DNA from: Chondrosia reniformis
Taxonomy: Eukaryota > Porifera > Demospongiae > Chondrillida > Chondrillidae
Assembly: GCA_947172415.1 (NCBI GenBank)
Contig: OX359196.1
Coordinates: 7,131,901-7,195,900, forward strand
Direction: 5' to 3'
DNA length: 64,000 bases
The position numbers were made by a program, and so were the translations under genes. Below the pieces are notes generated by a model that saw only the letters and a program-made list of their open reading frames with translations, did not search any database and had not been told where the DNA came from. Of the stretch, positions 44,501-53,056 are shown one piece after another. Position 1 is the stretch's first letter. Every line of letters begins with the position of its first letter.

Positions 44501-46034
44501 GAGTTGAGCAAGTGATTCGTGCTATTAATGAGCTTCCATCACAGAGTAGCTGTTTAGTGGACCTGCTGACGGTTCCAGAAGAATGTGTATCAGACCTGGC
44601 ATCTAAGATTAAGGAGTGTGCAGCGAGGGGTATGTGCTCATGTGTATGTATGTGGACTTTGAACTCTGCGTCCTATTTTGTGTGTAGATAAAAATGGCTT
44701 CCCTATGATAGGTATTATGAGTTGTTACCTTGATAATCAACATTCTACAATGAAAGTTGTAAATAACGTAATATACTGAATGATTTATTTTGTTCTGATC
44801 AAGTGTCTAGGTAAGATTAGACTATTGCTGGAGTCGCTACATGTAGTCCTCAAACCTTTTAGTTCCCTATACTTGACAGTTGCTAGTTATATACATACGT
44901 ATATGAATGCATATTGTAATGTCTACCTTATCATATACTACATATCTTCTTTGAGAGTTGCTGTAATCTCTACCTTCTATGTATGGATATCTTCTGCTCT
45001 GTATGTACTGTATGTACTGTATGTACTGTATGTAGGTATACGTGTGTTCATCCTCTGCCAAATCAGTTCAGTGCCACCTGTGATAGTAGCGGACTGCAGC
45101 CTGATCCTCTTGAACAACTTGAGGCTACATGACTCCTCTCTGGTCAACACCATCCCTCCAACTGGTAACTTGTTCACCTCTGCTAACACTCCACTGCTCC
45201 TGATGCAGTACCTCCTCGAGGCTGCCGGACAGCTAACCAGAGGTGGCCACATCTCTGACACTTTCAACAACATACTCCTCAGACTGTGCGCCATGCATGT
45301 CCATTTGATCCAAGAGGTGTCCTCTCGGAAGTTCCTCAGCAAACCATTTGCTGCTTCTGTAGTGTACTTCCTTAACTGCATTGATAAGGTTTGTTTGGAG
45401 AGCAAAGAATCAGAAATTGGGAAACCTGAACATCACATGAACATGCTGTACGACTACATTGAGGAGGTGTGTATATACGTATATCCATACATACACATGC
45501 CCGTATATAGTATGCTAATATAAGTACTACACAAAACCTTAGGATAATGAAACAATACTCAATTGGTTTTTCAGTGGTGTGCATGTTGCTCCAGTAAATT
45601 CTTATGATGAAAGCTTTAATCACTATTTCTCCATCTTCAAATATGTGTTAATAAGTTGTTATATGTTTCTGTTTGTACAATACCGTGTATATTTTTCATT
45701 TCCATTGTCACTTAGACTTACAGCATAATGTGGAATTTGAACAGTAACTGTACTGTAACAGACCTCATGAAGAGGGATATCTTTCAAGTTGGTAATAGAG
45801 AAGTAGACATTGGTGATGGGAAAGGCCTTCAGTTGGTTGTTGAGACAGATGTGGAGGAAGCAGTCAAGGAGTACCTCTCATACTGTTTTAGGTAAATACT
45901 GTATAATGAACTTGTATGTATGATACCCTTTCATTGGATGTGTGTGCGTATATTAGAAGTTTATTTCACTCTTTTTCTGCAGTTCCTCAGAGTTTCTTGG
46001 AATGTGTACAGAATTACATAAGCAACTAATTTAG
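20529..46034 (+). CDS. Degenerate dynein heavy chain, DNHD1-like
   Basis: Very large gene of over 50 exons. It starts MNTDQRLRYFEDRISSSLRP and ends FLGMCTELHKQLI (TAG at 46034). Order seen: DHC tail (WIKQIKIALQ..., WPVWISPVFQPLNTFMERCNDL; to about 30950); linker (VPWFLFLPPDDVLSFV, about 31100-32870); AAA1 (33063-34714); AAA2 with P-loop GTGGCGKT (about 35610-35640); AAA3 with P-loop GRPGSGKS (about 37200) and Walker B LVVFIDN (about 37400); AAA4 (38560-40010) without a P-loop; stalk coiled coils with a microtubule-binding-like hairpin (DLRSLHEPPECIQALLAAV to WVLNIIRYHEML, 40594-42410); AAA5 and AAA6/C-terminus to the end. AAA1, the main motor site of active dyneins, keeps YGFQY and a changed Walker B (IFWNDFDKL) but has no GPAGTGKTE. 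A non-motor DNHD1-type role in cilia or flagella is the best guess. Long open exons argue against a pseudogene. Confidence 0.82.
22141..22232. repeat. 21-bp tandem repeat, about 4 units, 20 bp after a splice donor
   Basis: Units such as AATATATCAGAAAGATGTTGT follow closely on the donor AAG|GTAAGG (about 22127) of a DHC-tail exon. Confidence 0.85.
23053..23339. repeat. 39-bp minisatellite, 7 full units plus partial
   Basis: Unit TGCCTATGTCTAGTGTAGGT followed by 19 more bases, period 39. Variation is almost only G/A at one site. It starts 13 bp after the donor of the exon ending FLIWMNSP. The period is divisible by three, so it stays open in two opposite frames. It is not a coding sequence. 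Confidence 0.95.
23888..24129. repeat. Dispersed 242-bp repeat, copy 1
   Basis: Nearly identical (only a handful of substitutions, no length change) to 61838-62079. It contains a polypyrimidine core (CTTCCTTCTTTTCCCTTC). A diverged fragment is at 22661-22740, and reverse-complement relatives of its 5' part are at 21436-21500 and 61250-61310. It is an intronic interspersed element of unknown class. Confidence 0.8.
26895..26960. repeat. Short interspersed repeat fragment (CTCAGGGGACATGAGTGGG family)
   Basis: The segment with GACATGAGTGGG and CCAGAGTCAAATGATGATGA-like sequence matches 55995-56060 inside the Rel-factor gene. Both are intronic. Confidence 0.6.
29498..29672. repeat. GA-rich (GAGAGATATG)n array in a dynein-like intron
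   Basis: Strand-asymmetric purine-rich array of GAGAGATATGGA-type units. It gives a spurious Leu/Ser/Tyr-rich frame on the opposite strand. Confidence 0.85.
30340..30797. repeat. 46/48-bp minisatellite, about 10 units, ending in a 3' splice site
   Basis: Unit ACTGTAGAGTGTTCAAACAG followed by CAGTATAGTGTATATATACT. Several units differ only by one extra TA. The final unit ends TTCAAACAGCAG and is followed by the exon beginning HSDWKCHKWCDTDTAVLL, so the functional acceptor lies inside the array. Confidence 0.92.
31624..31706. other. Small dynein-like exon enclosed by complementary intron arms
   Basis: TCACAATTATTCTTA (31624-31638) pairs perfectly with TAAGAATAATTGTGA (31692-31706). The enclosed segment has an acceptor TCTGCAG| and a donor ATT|GTAAGA, giving a 39-nt phase-0 exon (TFITFIHGLKHPI). 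The right arm overlaps the donor. The exon would be in frame between ...AQKSGRK and LLPPVQGSGK. Confidence 0.55.
35830..35852 (-). repeat. SINE tail fragment
   Basis: GTGATAATAAAACCACAAGT is the reverse of the SINE 3' tail found at 6103-6123. No tRNA-like head is attached. Confidence 0.5.
40010..40283. repeat. 33-bp minisatellite, 8 units, abutting a splice donor
   Basis: Unit CCATATCCATCAGTAGAGTA followed by 13 more bases. The array begins at the donor GAGAG|GTACCATATCC that ends the exon ...NNWAYKCFVER. The next dynein-like exon starts YVHSLSLALERNREESN near 40594. The 33-bp period stays open, so retention would add 11-residue units (VEYTHLSPYPS) in frame up to a stop at 40302-40304. Confidence 0.93.
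40327..40450. repeat. Octamer array (CCCCACTG)n, about 15 units
   Basis: Near-perfect CCCCACTG units with a few CCCCGCTG variants. It is in the same intron as the 33-bp array. It is strongly C-rich on the + strand and G-rich (CAGTGGGG) on the other. Confidence 0.95.
41031..41196. repeat. 19-bp minisatellite, about 9 units, 22 bp after a splice donor
   Basis: Unit CCTTACTGGTCACTATAGG is repeated with almost no variation, so it is either recently expanded or homogenised. It lies in the intron after the CC1-helix exon ending ERMDHLEL. Confidence 0.95.
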
Positions 46035-46757
46035 ATATTTTCAATGACTCGTGCATGCATGGGATAGTCTGTAACAATATTAAAGCAAAGAAGTGATTAA
46101 ATGTACATGTAGCACCATCACACAAGTGCGAATGAGTGGCTAGCACCTCACCTCTAACTCTAGAACTGAGGCTTGTACGTATGCTGCTGTGAAGCAAAGT
46201 TAAAAAGAGGTTAAATTTTCAATTCAGAAAATGTATATAAATAATGAAAAAGTACACTTTATGAATATATTTTCAGACCACAGATAGCCAATACTACGGG
46301 GCTTTGTACCATAGACTATGGTTGTATTACAATTTAGGATAAATCCTACGATTACTTTACAAGACACTATCAAAATCATATATATTTCTCACTATATACT
46401 TCAGTAAATCCTACAACCAACCTTACATCGTGTACACTACTCGGTAATGTTTGTAGACCAGATTGCACAATTACGGCCACACAGGCTCAGAGGGGCTGAC
46501 CGGAAACATAGGGTACTTTCCAAGGTGATTCCCCCTTTCACAACATAAACATTCAAACCGCAAACTCAATACGTATTAGCATGAATCATGTATAAACTAA
46601 GCAGCTAATTGGTTTTTATAATGCACTCCTATTAACTAATTCTTCATTCTGTATTCACTTTTATTTTCCTGTACAATAGTAGGAAAGAGATGAAGAATAT
46701 ATTATTAGCAAGACTGATGCAGAACACAGTGTATGGCTTTACACTGCTGTGTTAAAC
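46035..46757. other. Convergent intergenic region, no gene seen
   Basis: The dynein-like stop (+) and the CARD-like stop (-) face each other across 720 bp. No convincing exon was found on either strand. It should hold both 3'UTRs. Confidence 0.4.
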
Positions 46758-47314
46758 TCACCCAGATAAAAAGTCATCAATCAAATCTGCTAAATCACGA
46801 TTGTTGTCCTGATTTTGAGAATATTTCTTTATAACCTTGGAGAGATTTCTAAGACTCTTTTCTGAAGGGCTGTCAAGAATGTATTCAAAAAACTTTTTAT
46901 TTGCTTTCCCAATGGTTGCGCTGTCTGACATTTCTTGTCTTGTGTCTTTGTCGATGACACCTTCAGTGTGAAGGTGTATTCGCAAGCTCTTCATGTCACA
47001 GTACTCCAAATGATCTTTAACATGTTGTTGTAAGAAAGCTTGAATTTCTTTCTTTCTTTTTATACTTTCTGTGTATGAAAAGTAATGATGCCTGTCTCAC
47101 AGATTACTAACACAACACTTGATCAGTATTTAAAAGCTATGATTAGAACTTCTTTAGATGTTTTAAGTTAGCAAATATCAAAATCTCCCACAGTAATTGT
47201 CTTAGCTCTCGAAAATATACCATGTATATGTCCAAAAACTACAGGAAAGACTCCAATTTATTTAAAATCGTAGCTACATCAAAACTTACCCGTACCAGAT
47301 CTTGACTCAGCCAT
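46758..47314 (-). CDS. Short CARD-like death-fold protein (about 111 aa)
   Basis: Two exons: 47314-47290 (MAESRSGT|) and 47068-46758. The junction is in phase (G|AA, Glu), giving MAESRSGTESIKRKKEIQAF. The rest is one helical domain (VKDHLEYCDMKSLRIHLHTE through FFEYILDSPSEKSLRNLSKV to DLADLIDDFLSG), whose pattern fits the CARD/DEATH superfamily. Similar exons occur in the next gene, where each equivalent exon ends at a donor. Here TCTGG|GTGAGT is also a good donor overlapping the TGA, so further exons may exist. It would act as a cytosolic adaptor by homotypic interaction. The partner is unknown. Confidence 0.6.
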
Positions 47315-47595
47315 TGTGAATTCCTGGAATACCCCCTTTGGGGTATTTATGAATATATTATTAGTAAGTGTGGATAGTTATGAATACATTTATATATATC
47401 ATATGTATGTGTATAGTCTTACAGTATGTACATGTTTATATCACCATGTATTGTTTAAATATATTTAAATGTATACAGATATTAAACCAACACATGTAGT
47501 TTTTCAAAACAAAATAATATTAACCATTGTGGGAGAAAAAAAAATCTACTGAAAAGTGCTTCACAAAACATACAAAATGAGTACTTCCATCTGGT
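47315..47595. other. AT-rich intergenic spacer
   Basis: No coding signal. It separates the short CARD-like gene's start from the stop of the CARD-DEATH gene. It is the likely promoter of the former. Confidence 0.35.
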
Positions 47596-49576
47596 TCAGC
47601 TAGTGGCCGATACAGGAAGACCATCTGCTTGCAGTTTATCCACTGCAGACAAGAGACATAGATGTATACACCTACCATATAAGTACATGGCAATATGTAT
47701 CATGCTGTATCAGCACTCACAGTATTCCTCTATCATGCTTCCCAGTTTGCAGTTGTTACTGTGTGATTGGTCTGCCTGCAATGCTCTAGCCAAAACCTGA
47801 AGCTTCTTCTGGTCAGGATTCCGATAGTACATGCTCCACAGGCACTGGTTGACTTGTATGTGCGTCTTACAGTCACACACTGCAAAGTACTCATCGTCCA
47901 TCAATGCCCCCTTGGCCACCAGATCATTTGCTACATGCTTCAGGTTTGAATACTTTTCCCAAATATTTTTGACATCCTCTCTCTTCAAGAAAGTCCTTAT
48001 GGCTTCATTGATCACTGAACATACCCAAACAAGTGTATTATAGTATATATTACACAATAGGCATGCTGTATTACGCAATACCCATGCTGTAAATGCATGT
48101 ATATGAGTAAGGTCAACTAAACAATGCATGAATGTCTCTCAATATGCTTGTGGACTTTGACAGCCAATATATAATGGTCTGTACATATCCATTCCATGAT
48201 ACTCACCTTCATGAGGTGATCGAGGCAACCTGTCATTTGGTGATGGAAAGGGTGGAACTGCTGGCAGAAGGTCGGGTACCTCAGACGGTACAGGCTCAGT
48301 GGAAGCTGAAGGAGTTTGAGGATTATCTACAGACAGAGCAGGTAGTAGCAGGCAAACAGAACAGAGAGAGACAGGGCAGGTACCTAAAGACTTTGAGCTA
48401 AACACTTGCTCTGAGCTGCTACAGACATCCTCATAAACCACTCCACTGCCAGCCAGTTTAACAGCTGCTTTGAGCGAGATCCAGTTCCTCTTTAAGTTAC
48501 CAGTCCCAGCATCCTCTTTCAGCCATTTTTCAACAACCTTGGAGAAACACTTTTCTGCAATGCTGTAACAGTCACTCCTAATGCTATCGAGCATATGAGG
48601 ATCCACCTTCAAGTGAATACCAAATATCCTGTATTGAGCATACAACCGGTATCCAAGTACCTTTAATACATCATTCAAATCTACAGAATAATAAATGGCA
48701 GCCAGGTATTAAAAATCTTTGGTTTCATCACAAAGTTGACCTACCATCTATAGTGAGTGTGACTGTATCCCAGGACTGCCTGCCACTGGTGGACTGACTG
48801 GGGCAAAGGTTGCTAGGTGATGAGTTGCTAGGTGATGGCAAATCTTGGTTCCTGAATGGTGAATCTGTAAATAGTCATACAATTAAACAGGCCAGGTACA
48901 AGTTAAGTTGTAAAATCATTTTCCTAATGAAGCCTGAGAGGGGCAAAATGTTGCAATAATTTGAAAATTATTAGGCATGCATATGCTGAATGTTGTACTG
49001 TTTTTATTGGATGATCTAGCACACCATCAAGTGAATGAAACTTCATTATAAGGCTAGGAACAAAGTAACAGAATTCACATGTAGAACACATGCTTCAGCA
49101 CAATTGCTGTTGTACATCTTATCCATATGTAACAGATATTTTGCAAGGCACATAGCCAAGTGTGTATGAAGCAATTAACCTAAGAAATCCTTAATTATCA
49201 CAGCCAGTTTCTGATGACAGTCGTGTGTGTTGTCCTCTAGAAATGCCTTATACAGACTCTCCAATTTTCGTACACTCGTATCATTATCCAAAATGCCATA
49301 GAAAACAGAATTAGCTTCTTCTAATCCTTTGTCAAGAGAGAGACGCTGAAATTCACCTCTTGTTATGGCATCGTCATTCCTCAGTGATGACGATACGCGT
49401 CTAATGTCAATGTCATTCAATGAAGGGTGGATTACATCTGTTAGAAATAATCTCAATTCCTCCTTCGGAATGCTTCGAGCAGCTACACCAAGGAGAAATG
49501 GAAACAATTCAATGATACCGATTTCTTTATTGTGTAAGCTGGCAGAGAATTGATAACAGTAAATTAAAGAATTCAA
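47596..49576 (-). CDS. CARD-like / DEATH / CARD-like adaptor protein
   Basis: Exons in transcript order: CARD-like A (about 49552-49175, SIPKEELRLFLTDVIHPSLN...CHQKLAVIIKDFLG); a Ser/Pro linker (about 48865-48747, LPSPSNSSPSNLCPSQSTSG); a DEATH-type domain (48680-48384, LNDVLKVLGYRLYAQYRIFG, then LKVDPHMLDSIRSD and WLKEDAGTGNLKRNWISLKA); a Pro-rich linker (about 48330-48209); CARD-like B (48014 to about 47713); and a tail exon ending DKLQADGLPVSATS (TGA at 47596). A 50-60-bp pyrimidine-rich intron separates DEATH from the Pro-rich linker. The first exon with an ATG is not settled: an ATG at 49689 with a GTATGT donor is not phase-compatible. Such proteins assemble apoptotic or inflammatory signalling platforms, but no caspase, NACHT or TIR domain is visible here. 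Confidence 0.7.
48965..49045. mobile_element. MITE remnant, orientation 1 (in unit A)
   Basis: TGAAAATTATTAGGCATGCA to TACTGTTTTTATTGG to GTGAATGAAACTTC. It matches the MITE at 13166-13260. The same stretch is inverted in unit B (about 52058-52140). Confidence 0.65.
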
Positions 49577-49689
49577 GAAATTTAGAACGGACGAAGATAA
49601 CCAATCAAAGACGTTCCGCAGGTCATGTTAAATTATTGATAAGATATATCTTTTTAGAAATAGTACGACATACTTATCATTTCTTCCAT

Positions 49690-50083
49690 TGCCTGTAAGC
49701 ACTAACGGGATTACTGTACGGCCAATGGCAAGTTTGTAATCTCATGCGCCATATTGTTTGATAGCAGCAAACACAACTATGTACTATACAACTGTATCGA
49801 CACTAATCAGTTTTATTTAATGAAAATAACCAAGATTATGTATTAGACTAAATATATGATAATATTAGTATTCTTCGTATTGTATAATGCCTAATTAGTT
49901 GGCCATATTGTTGCTACACCCAGGAACATATAGATATGGACAACATCTGTTGTATCTACAAAATTATTGTAATGAATGATTACAAAGTTATATCTGAAAA
50001 AATGGGAATAGAAATGAATGCAAATGAGTCACTAGTCTGCTATCGTAAGTTTCTAAAATAACTTTGCAAGATAGGTTAGTATG
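49690..50083. other. Intergenic, contains the unit-A-specific insert
   Basis: No coding signal. It separates the CARD-DEATH 5' end from the 431-aa gene's stop. About 130 bp here (49785-49920) are missing from the matching place in unit B (52895-52905). Confidence 0.6.
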
Positions 50084-51379
50084 CTATTTTGGTGTCATTT
50101 CTGTTTCCGAGGTTGAGCTTTCTTCTCTATTAATACACGACCTCGAGCAGGCACAGATGCCAAAGATGATGAGTGCTGAAATAATCAAGATAGGAATCAG
50201 TACTCCAAAGGTGATGGCTACTGTTATCCCGCCATTCAGTTGGCACCGCAGCTGGGCTGATAGGGGAATTCCAAAAGTAGGTGCATTATTAGCATATAGG
50301 ATATATGTCAAGTCACCATTGTAAGGAAGAGTACATTCCGCAGGATTGCAACCACCAGCTGAACAGTTGAATGCAATTGAACCACCTGTCCTGCTGGGAT
50401 TAAAGGTGGCTGGCAGTACAGGGCTGGAGAGTGCATAGAGCTGTGCTGTATAGTCGAAAGATGTCACATTTAGTGTTACTCCACTACAAAGGTTTGGATT
50501 TAAAGTGACAATCCTGGAACGCTCACTTCTTGCAGGGAACTCTTCAACTTGAATGTTTCCAAGGTATATTCCAAGAGGAACAAACACTATCCCCAGGATC
50601 ACAGCTATAATAATCCAGGGAAGGCTGTTGGCCAACCCTATTATCATGCAAGTATATCCACAAATCTTTCCATTACAATCTTGGCTGTAATAAATATTTC
50701 CAGCAGTCCTAATACGCTGATTGGGTTGGTGGCTGACCTGAATAGAACTAGAGGTATTGGTGGTGATGTCTTTGTCCATCTTCTGACACTTTCGAGCACA
50801 CAGACAAACCCCCAGAATGCCGAGTGCTGAGAGGATAGCAAGAACAGCCATACCTGCCAAAATAATACCAAACACCACTCCACCATTAAGTTGACACTTA
50901 ACAGTGACCTCGAGTACTCCTATAGAGCTCGTATCTGTATACAGCAGATAGCTTAGGGTATCATCATTAGGGATAGTGCACTCCTCCACTGATCCCCGAC
51001 CTGCTGAACAGGAGTGCACGATCGGAGCAAGCTCAGGGTCGAAGTTACAAGGGGAGATGGTTTCTGAGAGGCCGTAGATGGTTACTATGCTAGAGGAGCT
51101 CGAGGTCGTCACAAGGGTCACTCCGCTACAGAGAGACGGATTCAAATCAACTTGTCGAGCAAATGGATGACCATTCCTAAACTCCTCCGTTCGCGTGTTG
51201 CTGACTAGAGATACAACTGGTACTAATACCACGACAAGAACACCTGCGATGACTATCCAGGGGATGAGGTTTGCTAGCCCCACGCAGAGACAGATTTTCT
51301 TTGGGTCCCCGTTAGAGTAGTAATAGGACCCCGCGCCATATCTACCCATACCCACTTTGAATGCCGTCTGCCTTTCCAT
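50084..51379 (-). CDS. Internally duplicated four-pass membrane protein, copy A (431 aa)
   Basis: Single exon. Two homologous halves are seen, each with a TM helix (GLANLIPWIVIAGVLVVVLV / GLANSLPWIIIAVILGIVFV), an extracellular module, and a second TM. The module motifs are LNPxLCSGVTL, a Cys-Ser-Ala-Gly (CSAG) block, ECTxPxxxxLxYxLY, and CQLNGG. The second TM is followed by Cys-rich juxtamembrane sequence (GVCLCARKC / GICACSRSC). A short polar tail ends at 50084. Conserved Cys and N-glycosylation sites (NVTS) suggest a secretory-pathway surface protein. No known family is recognised and the function is unknown. It lacks a classical signal peptide, so the first TM would act as signal anchor. 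Confidence 0.9.
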   Translation of the reverse strand: MERQTAFKVGMGRYGAGSYYYSNGDPKKICLCVGLANLIPWIVIAGVLVVVLVPVVSLVSNTRTEEFRNGHPFARQVDLNPSLCSGVTLVTTSSSSSIVTIYGLSETISPCNFDPELAPIVHSCSAGRGSVEECTIPNDDTLSYLLYTDTSSIGVLEVTVKCQLNGGVVFGIILAGMAVLAILSALGILGVCLCARKCQKMDKDITTNTSSSIQVSHQPNQRIRTAGNIYYSQDCNGKICGYTCMIIGLANSLPWIIIAVILGIVFVPLGIYLGNIQVEEFPARSERSRIVTLNPNLCSGVTLNVTSFDYTAQLYALSSPVLPATFNPSRTGGSIAFNCSAGGCNPAECTLPYNGDLTYILYANNAPTFGIPLSAQLRCQLNGGITVAITFGVLIPILIISALIIFGICACSRSCINREESSTSETEMTPK

Positions 51380-51700
51380 TTAAATGCTTACTCATTGAGT
51401 CTCAATTTGTAACCTTTTATAATGGACTAAAAGTGTGTTATATCAGGCGTATACACATGACAGGCAGCAATCTCGGTACACGTGTGTTGCGTTTGTGTGG
51501 TGTAACTCAGTACATTTCAAACATACCTATTAATCCCTTAATAGGTATGCAGCAATTCCTGTTGTAAAATAAAATGATGATGATAACAGATTCCATGTGC
51601 AATGAAATAATTGCACGTTACAGTCTACAAAGTCTTTATATTTAATTACTAAAATGATTAGCAGTCTTCAACATGTACGTACATTTCATGGCACGTACCT

Positions 51701-52670
51701 TCAAGTGAATACCAAATATCCTGTATTGAGCATACAACTGGTATCCAAGTACCTCTAACACATCATTCAAATCTACAGAATAATAAATGGCAGCCAGGTA
51801 TTAAAAATCTTTGGTTTCATCACAAAGTTGACCTACCATCTATAGTGAGTGTGACTGTATCCCAGGACTGCCTGCCACTGGTGGACTGACTGGGGCAAAG
51901 GTTGCTAGGTGATGAGTTGCTAGGTGATGGTATATCTTGGCTCCTGAAGGGTGAATCTGTAAATAGTCATACAATTAAACAGGCCAGGTACAAGTTAAGT
52001 TGTAAAATCATTTGTCTAATGAAGCCTGAGAGGGGCAAAATGTTGCAATAATTTGAAGTTTCATTCACTTGATGGTGTGCTAGATCGTCCAAAAAAAACA
52101 GTACTATATTTTTCATCATTCAGCATTAAATAATTTTCATTATAAGGCCAGGTACAAGGTAACAGAATTCACATGTAGAACACATGCTTCAGCACAATTG
52201 CTGTTGTACATCTTATCCATATGTAACAGATATTTTGCAAGGCCCATAGCCAAGTGTGTATGAAGCAATTAACCTAAGAAATCCTTAATTATCACAGCCA
52301 GTTTCTGATGACAGTCGTGTGTGTTGTCCTCTAGAAATGCCTTATACAGACTCTCCAATTTTCGTACACTCGTATCATTATCCAAAATGCCATAGAAAAC
52401 GGAATTAGCTTCTTCTAATCCTTTGTCAAGAGAGAGACGCTGAAATTCACCTCTTGTTATTGCATCGTCATTCCTCAGTGATGACGATACGCGTCTAATG
52501 TCAATGTCATCCAATGAAGGGTGGATTACATCTGTTAGAAATAATCTCAATTCCTCCTTCGGAATGCTTCGAGCAGCTACACCAAGGAGAAATGGAAACA
52601 ATTCAATGATACCGATTTCTTTATTGTGTAAGCTGGCAGAGAATTGAAAACAGTAAATTAAAGAATTCAA
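51701..52670 (-). pseudogene. Truncated duplicate of the CARD-DEATH gene
   Basis: Unit B copy. The CARD-like A exon (about 52646-52269) is intact and nearly identical to the original, and the Ser/Pro linker exon (about 51957-51836) is intact. The DEATH exon stops after LGYQLYAQYRIFGIHLK at the duplication junction (51701). At the junction the sequence reads AAG|GTACGT, a good splice donor, so the transcript could splice onward. Without that, a short out-of-domain tail follows. CARD-like B is absent. It may be a pseudogene or a CARD-only decoy; expression is unknown. Confidence 0.7.
52058..52140. mobile_element. MITE remnant, inverted orientation (in unit B)
   Basis: GAAGTTTCATTCACTTGATG to AACAGTACTATATTTTTCAT to TAATTTTCA is the reverse complement of the corresponding segment of unit A. 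The flanks on both sides (GCAATAATTT and ATTATAAGGC) are collinear. Confidence 0.75.
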
Positions 52671-53056
52671 GAAATTTAGAACGGACGAAGATAACCAATC
52701 AATGACGGTCCGCAGGTCATGTTAAATTATTGATAAGATATATCTTTTTAGAAATAGTACGACATACTTATCATTTCTTCCATTGCCTGTAAGCTCTAAC
52801 TGCACTAACAGGATTACTGTACGGCCAATGGCAAGTTTGTAATCTCATGCGCCATATTGTTTGATAGCAGCAAACACAACTATGTACTATACAACTATAT
52901 CAACAGATATGGACAACATCTGTTGTATCTACAAAATTATTGTAATGAATGATTACAAAGTTATATCTGAAAAAATGGGAATAGAAATGAATGCAAATGA
53001 GTCACTAGTCTGCTATCGTAAGTTTCTAAAATAACTTTGCAAGATAGGTTAGTATG

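Larger units (their letters stand above)
48608..51700. repeat. Tandem segmental duplication, unit A (about 3.09 kb)
   Basis: From TTCAAGTGAATACCAAATAT to CATGGCACGTACC, the segment is repeated almost identically at 51701-54662. It contains the 5' half of the CARD-DEATH gene and the complete 431-aa membrane-protein gene. The junction shares only ACC microhomology. Unit A is about 130 bp longer than unit B, mainly because of sequence at about 49785-49920. Confidence 0.93.

Noticed and set aside
20529..46034. Pseudogene reading of the degenerate dynein
   Set aside because: Dozens of exons keep open frames with good splice sites, and AAA2/AAA3 P-loops and the stalk are preserved, which argues for selection on the protein.
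45961..46197. 78-aa - strand frame past the dynein-like stop
   Set aside because: Overlaps the last dynein-like exon in reverse and has no protein-like pattern.
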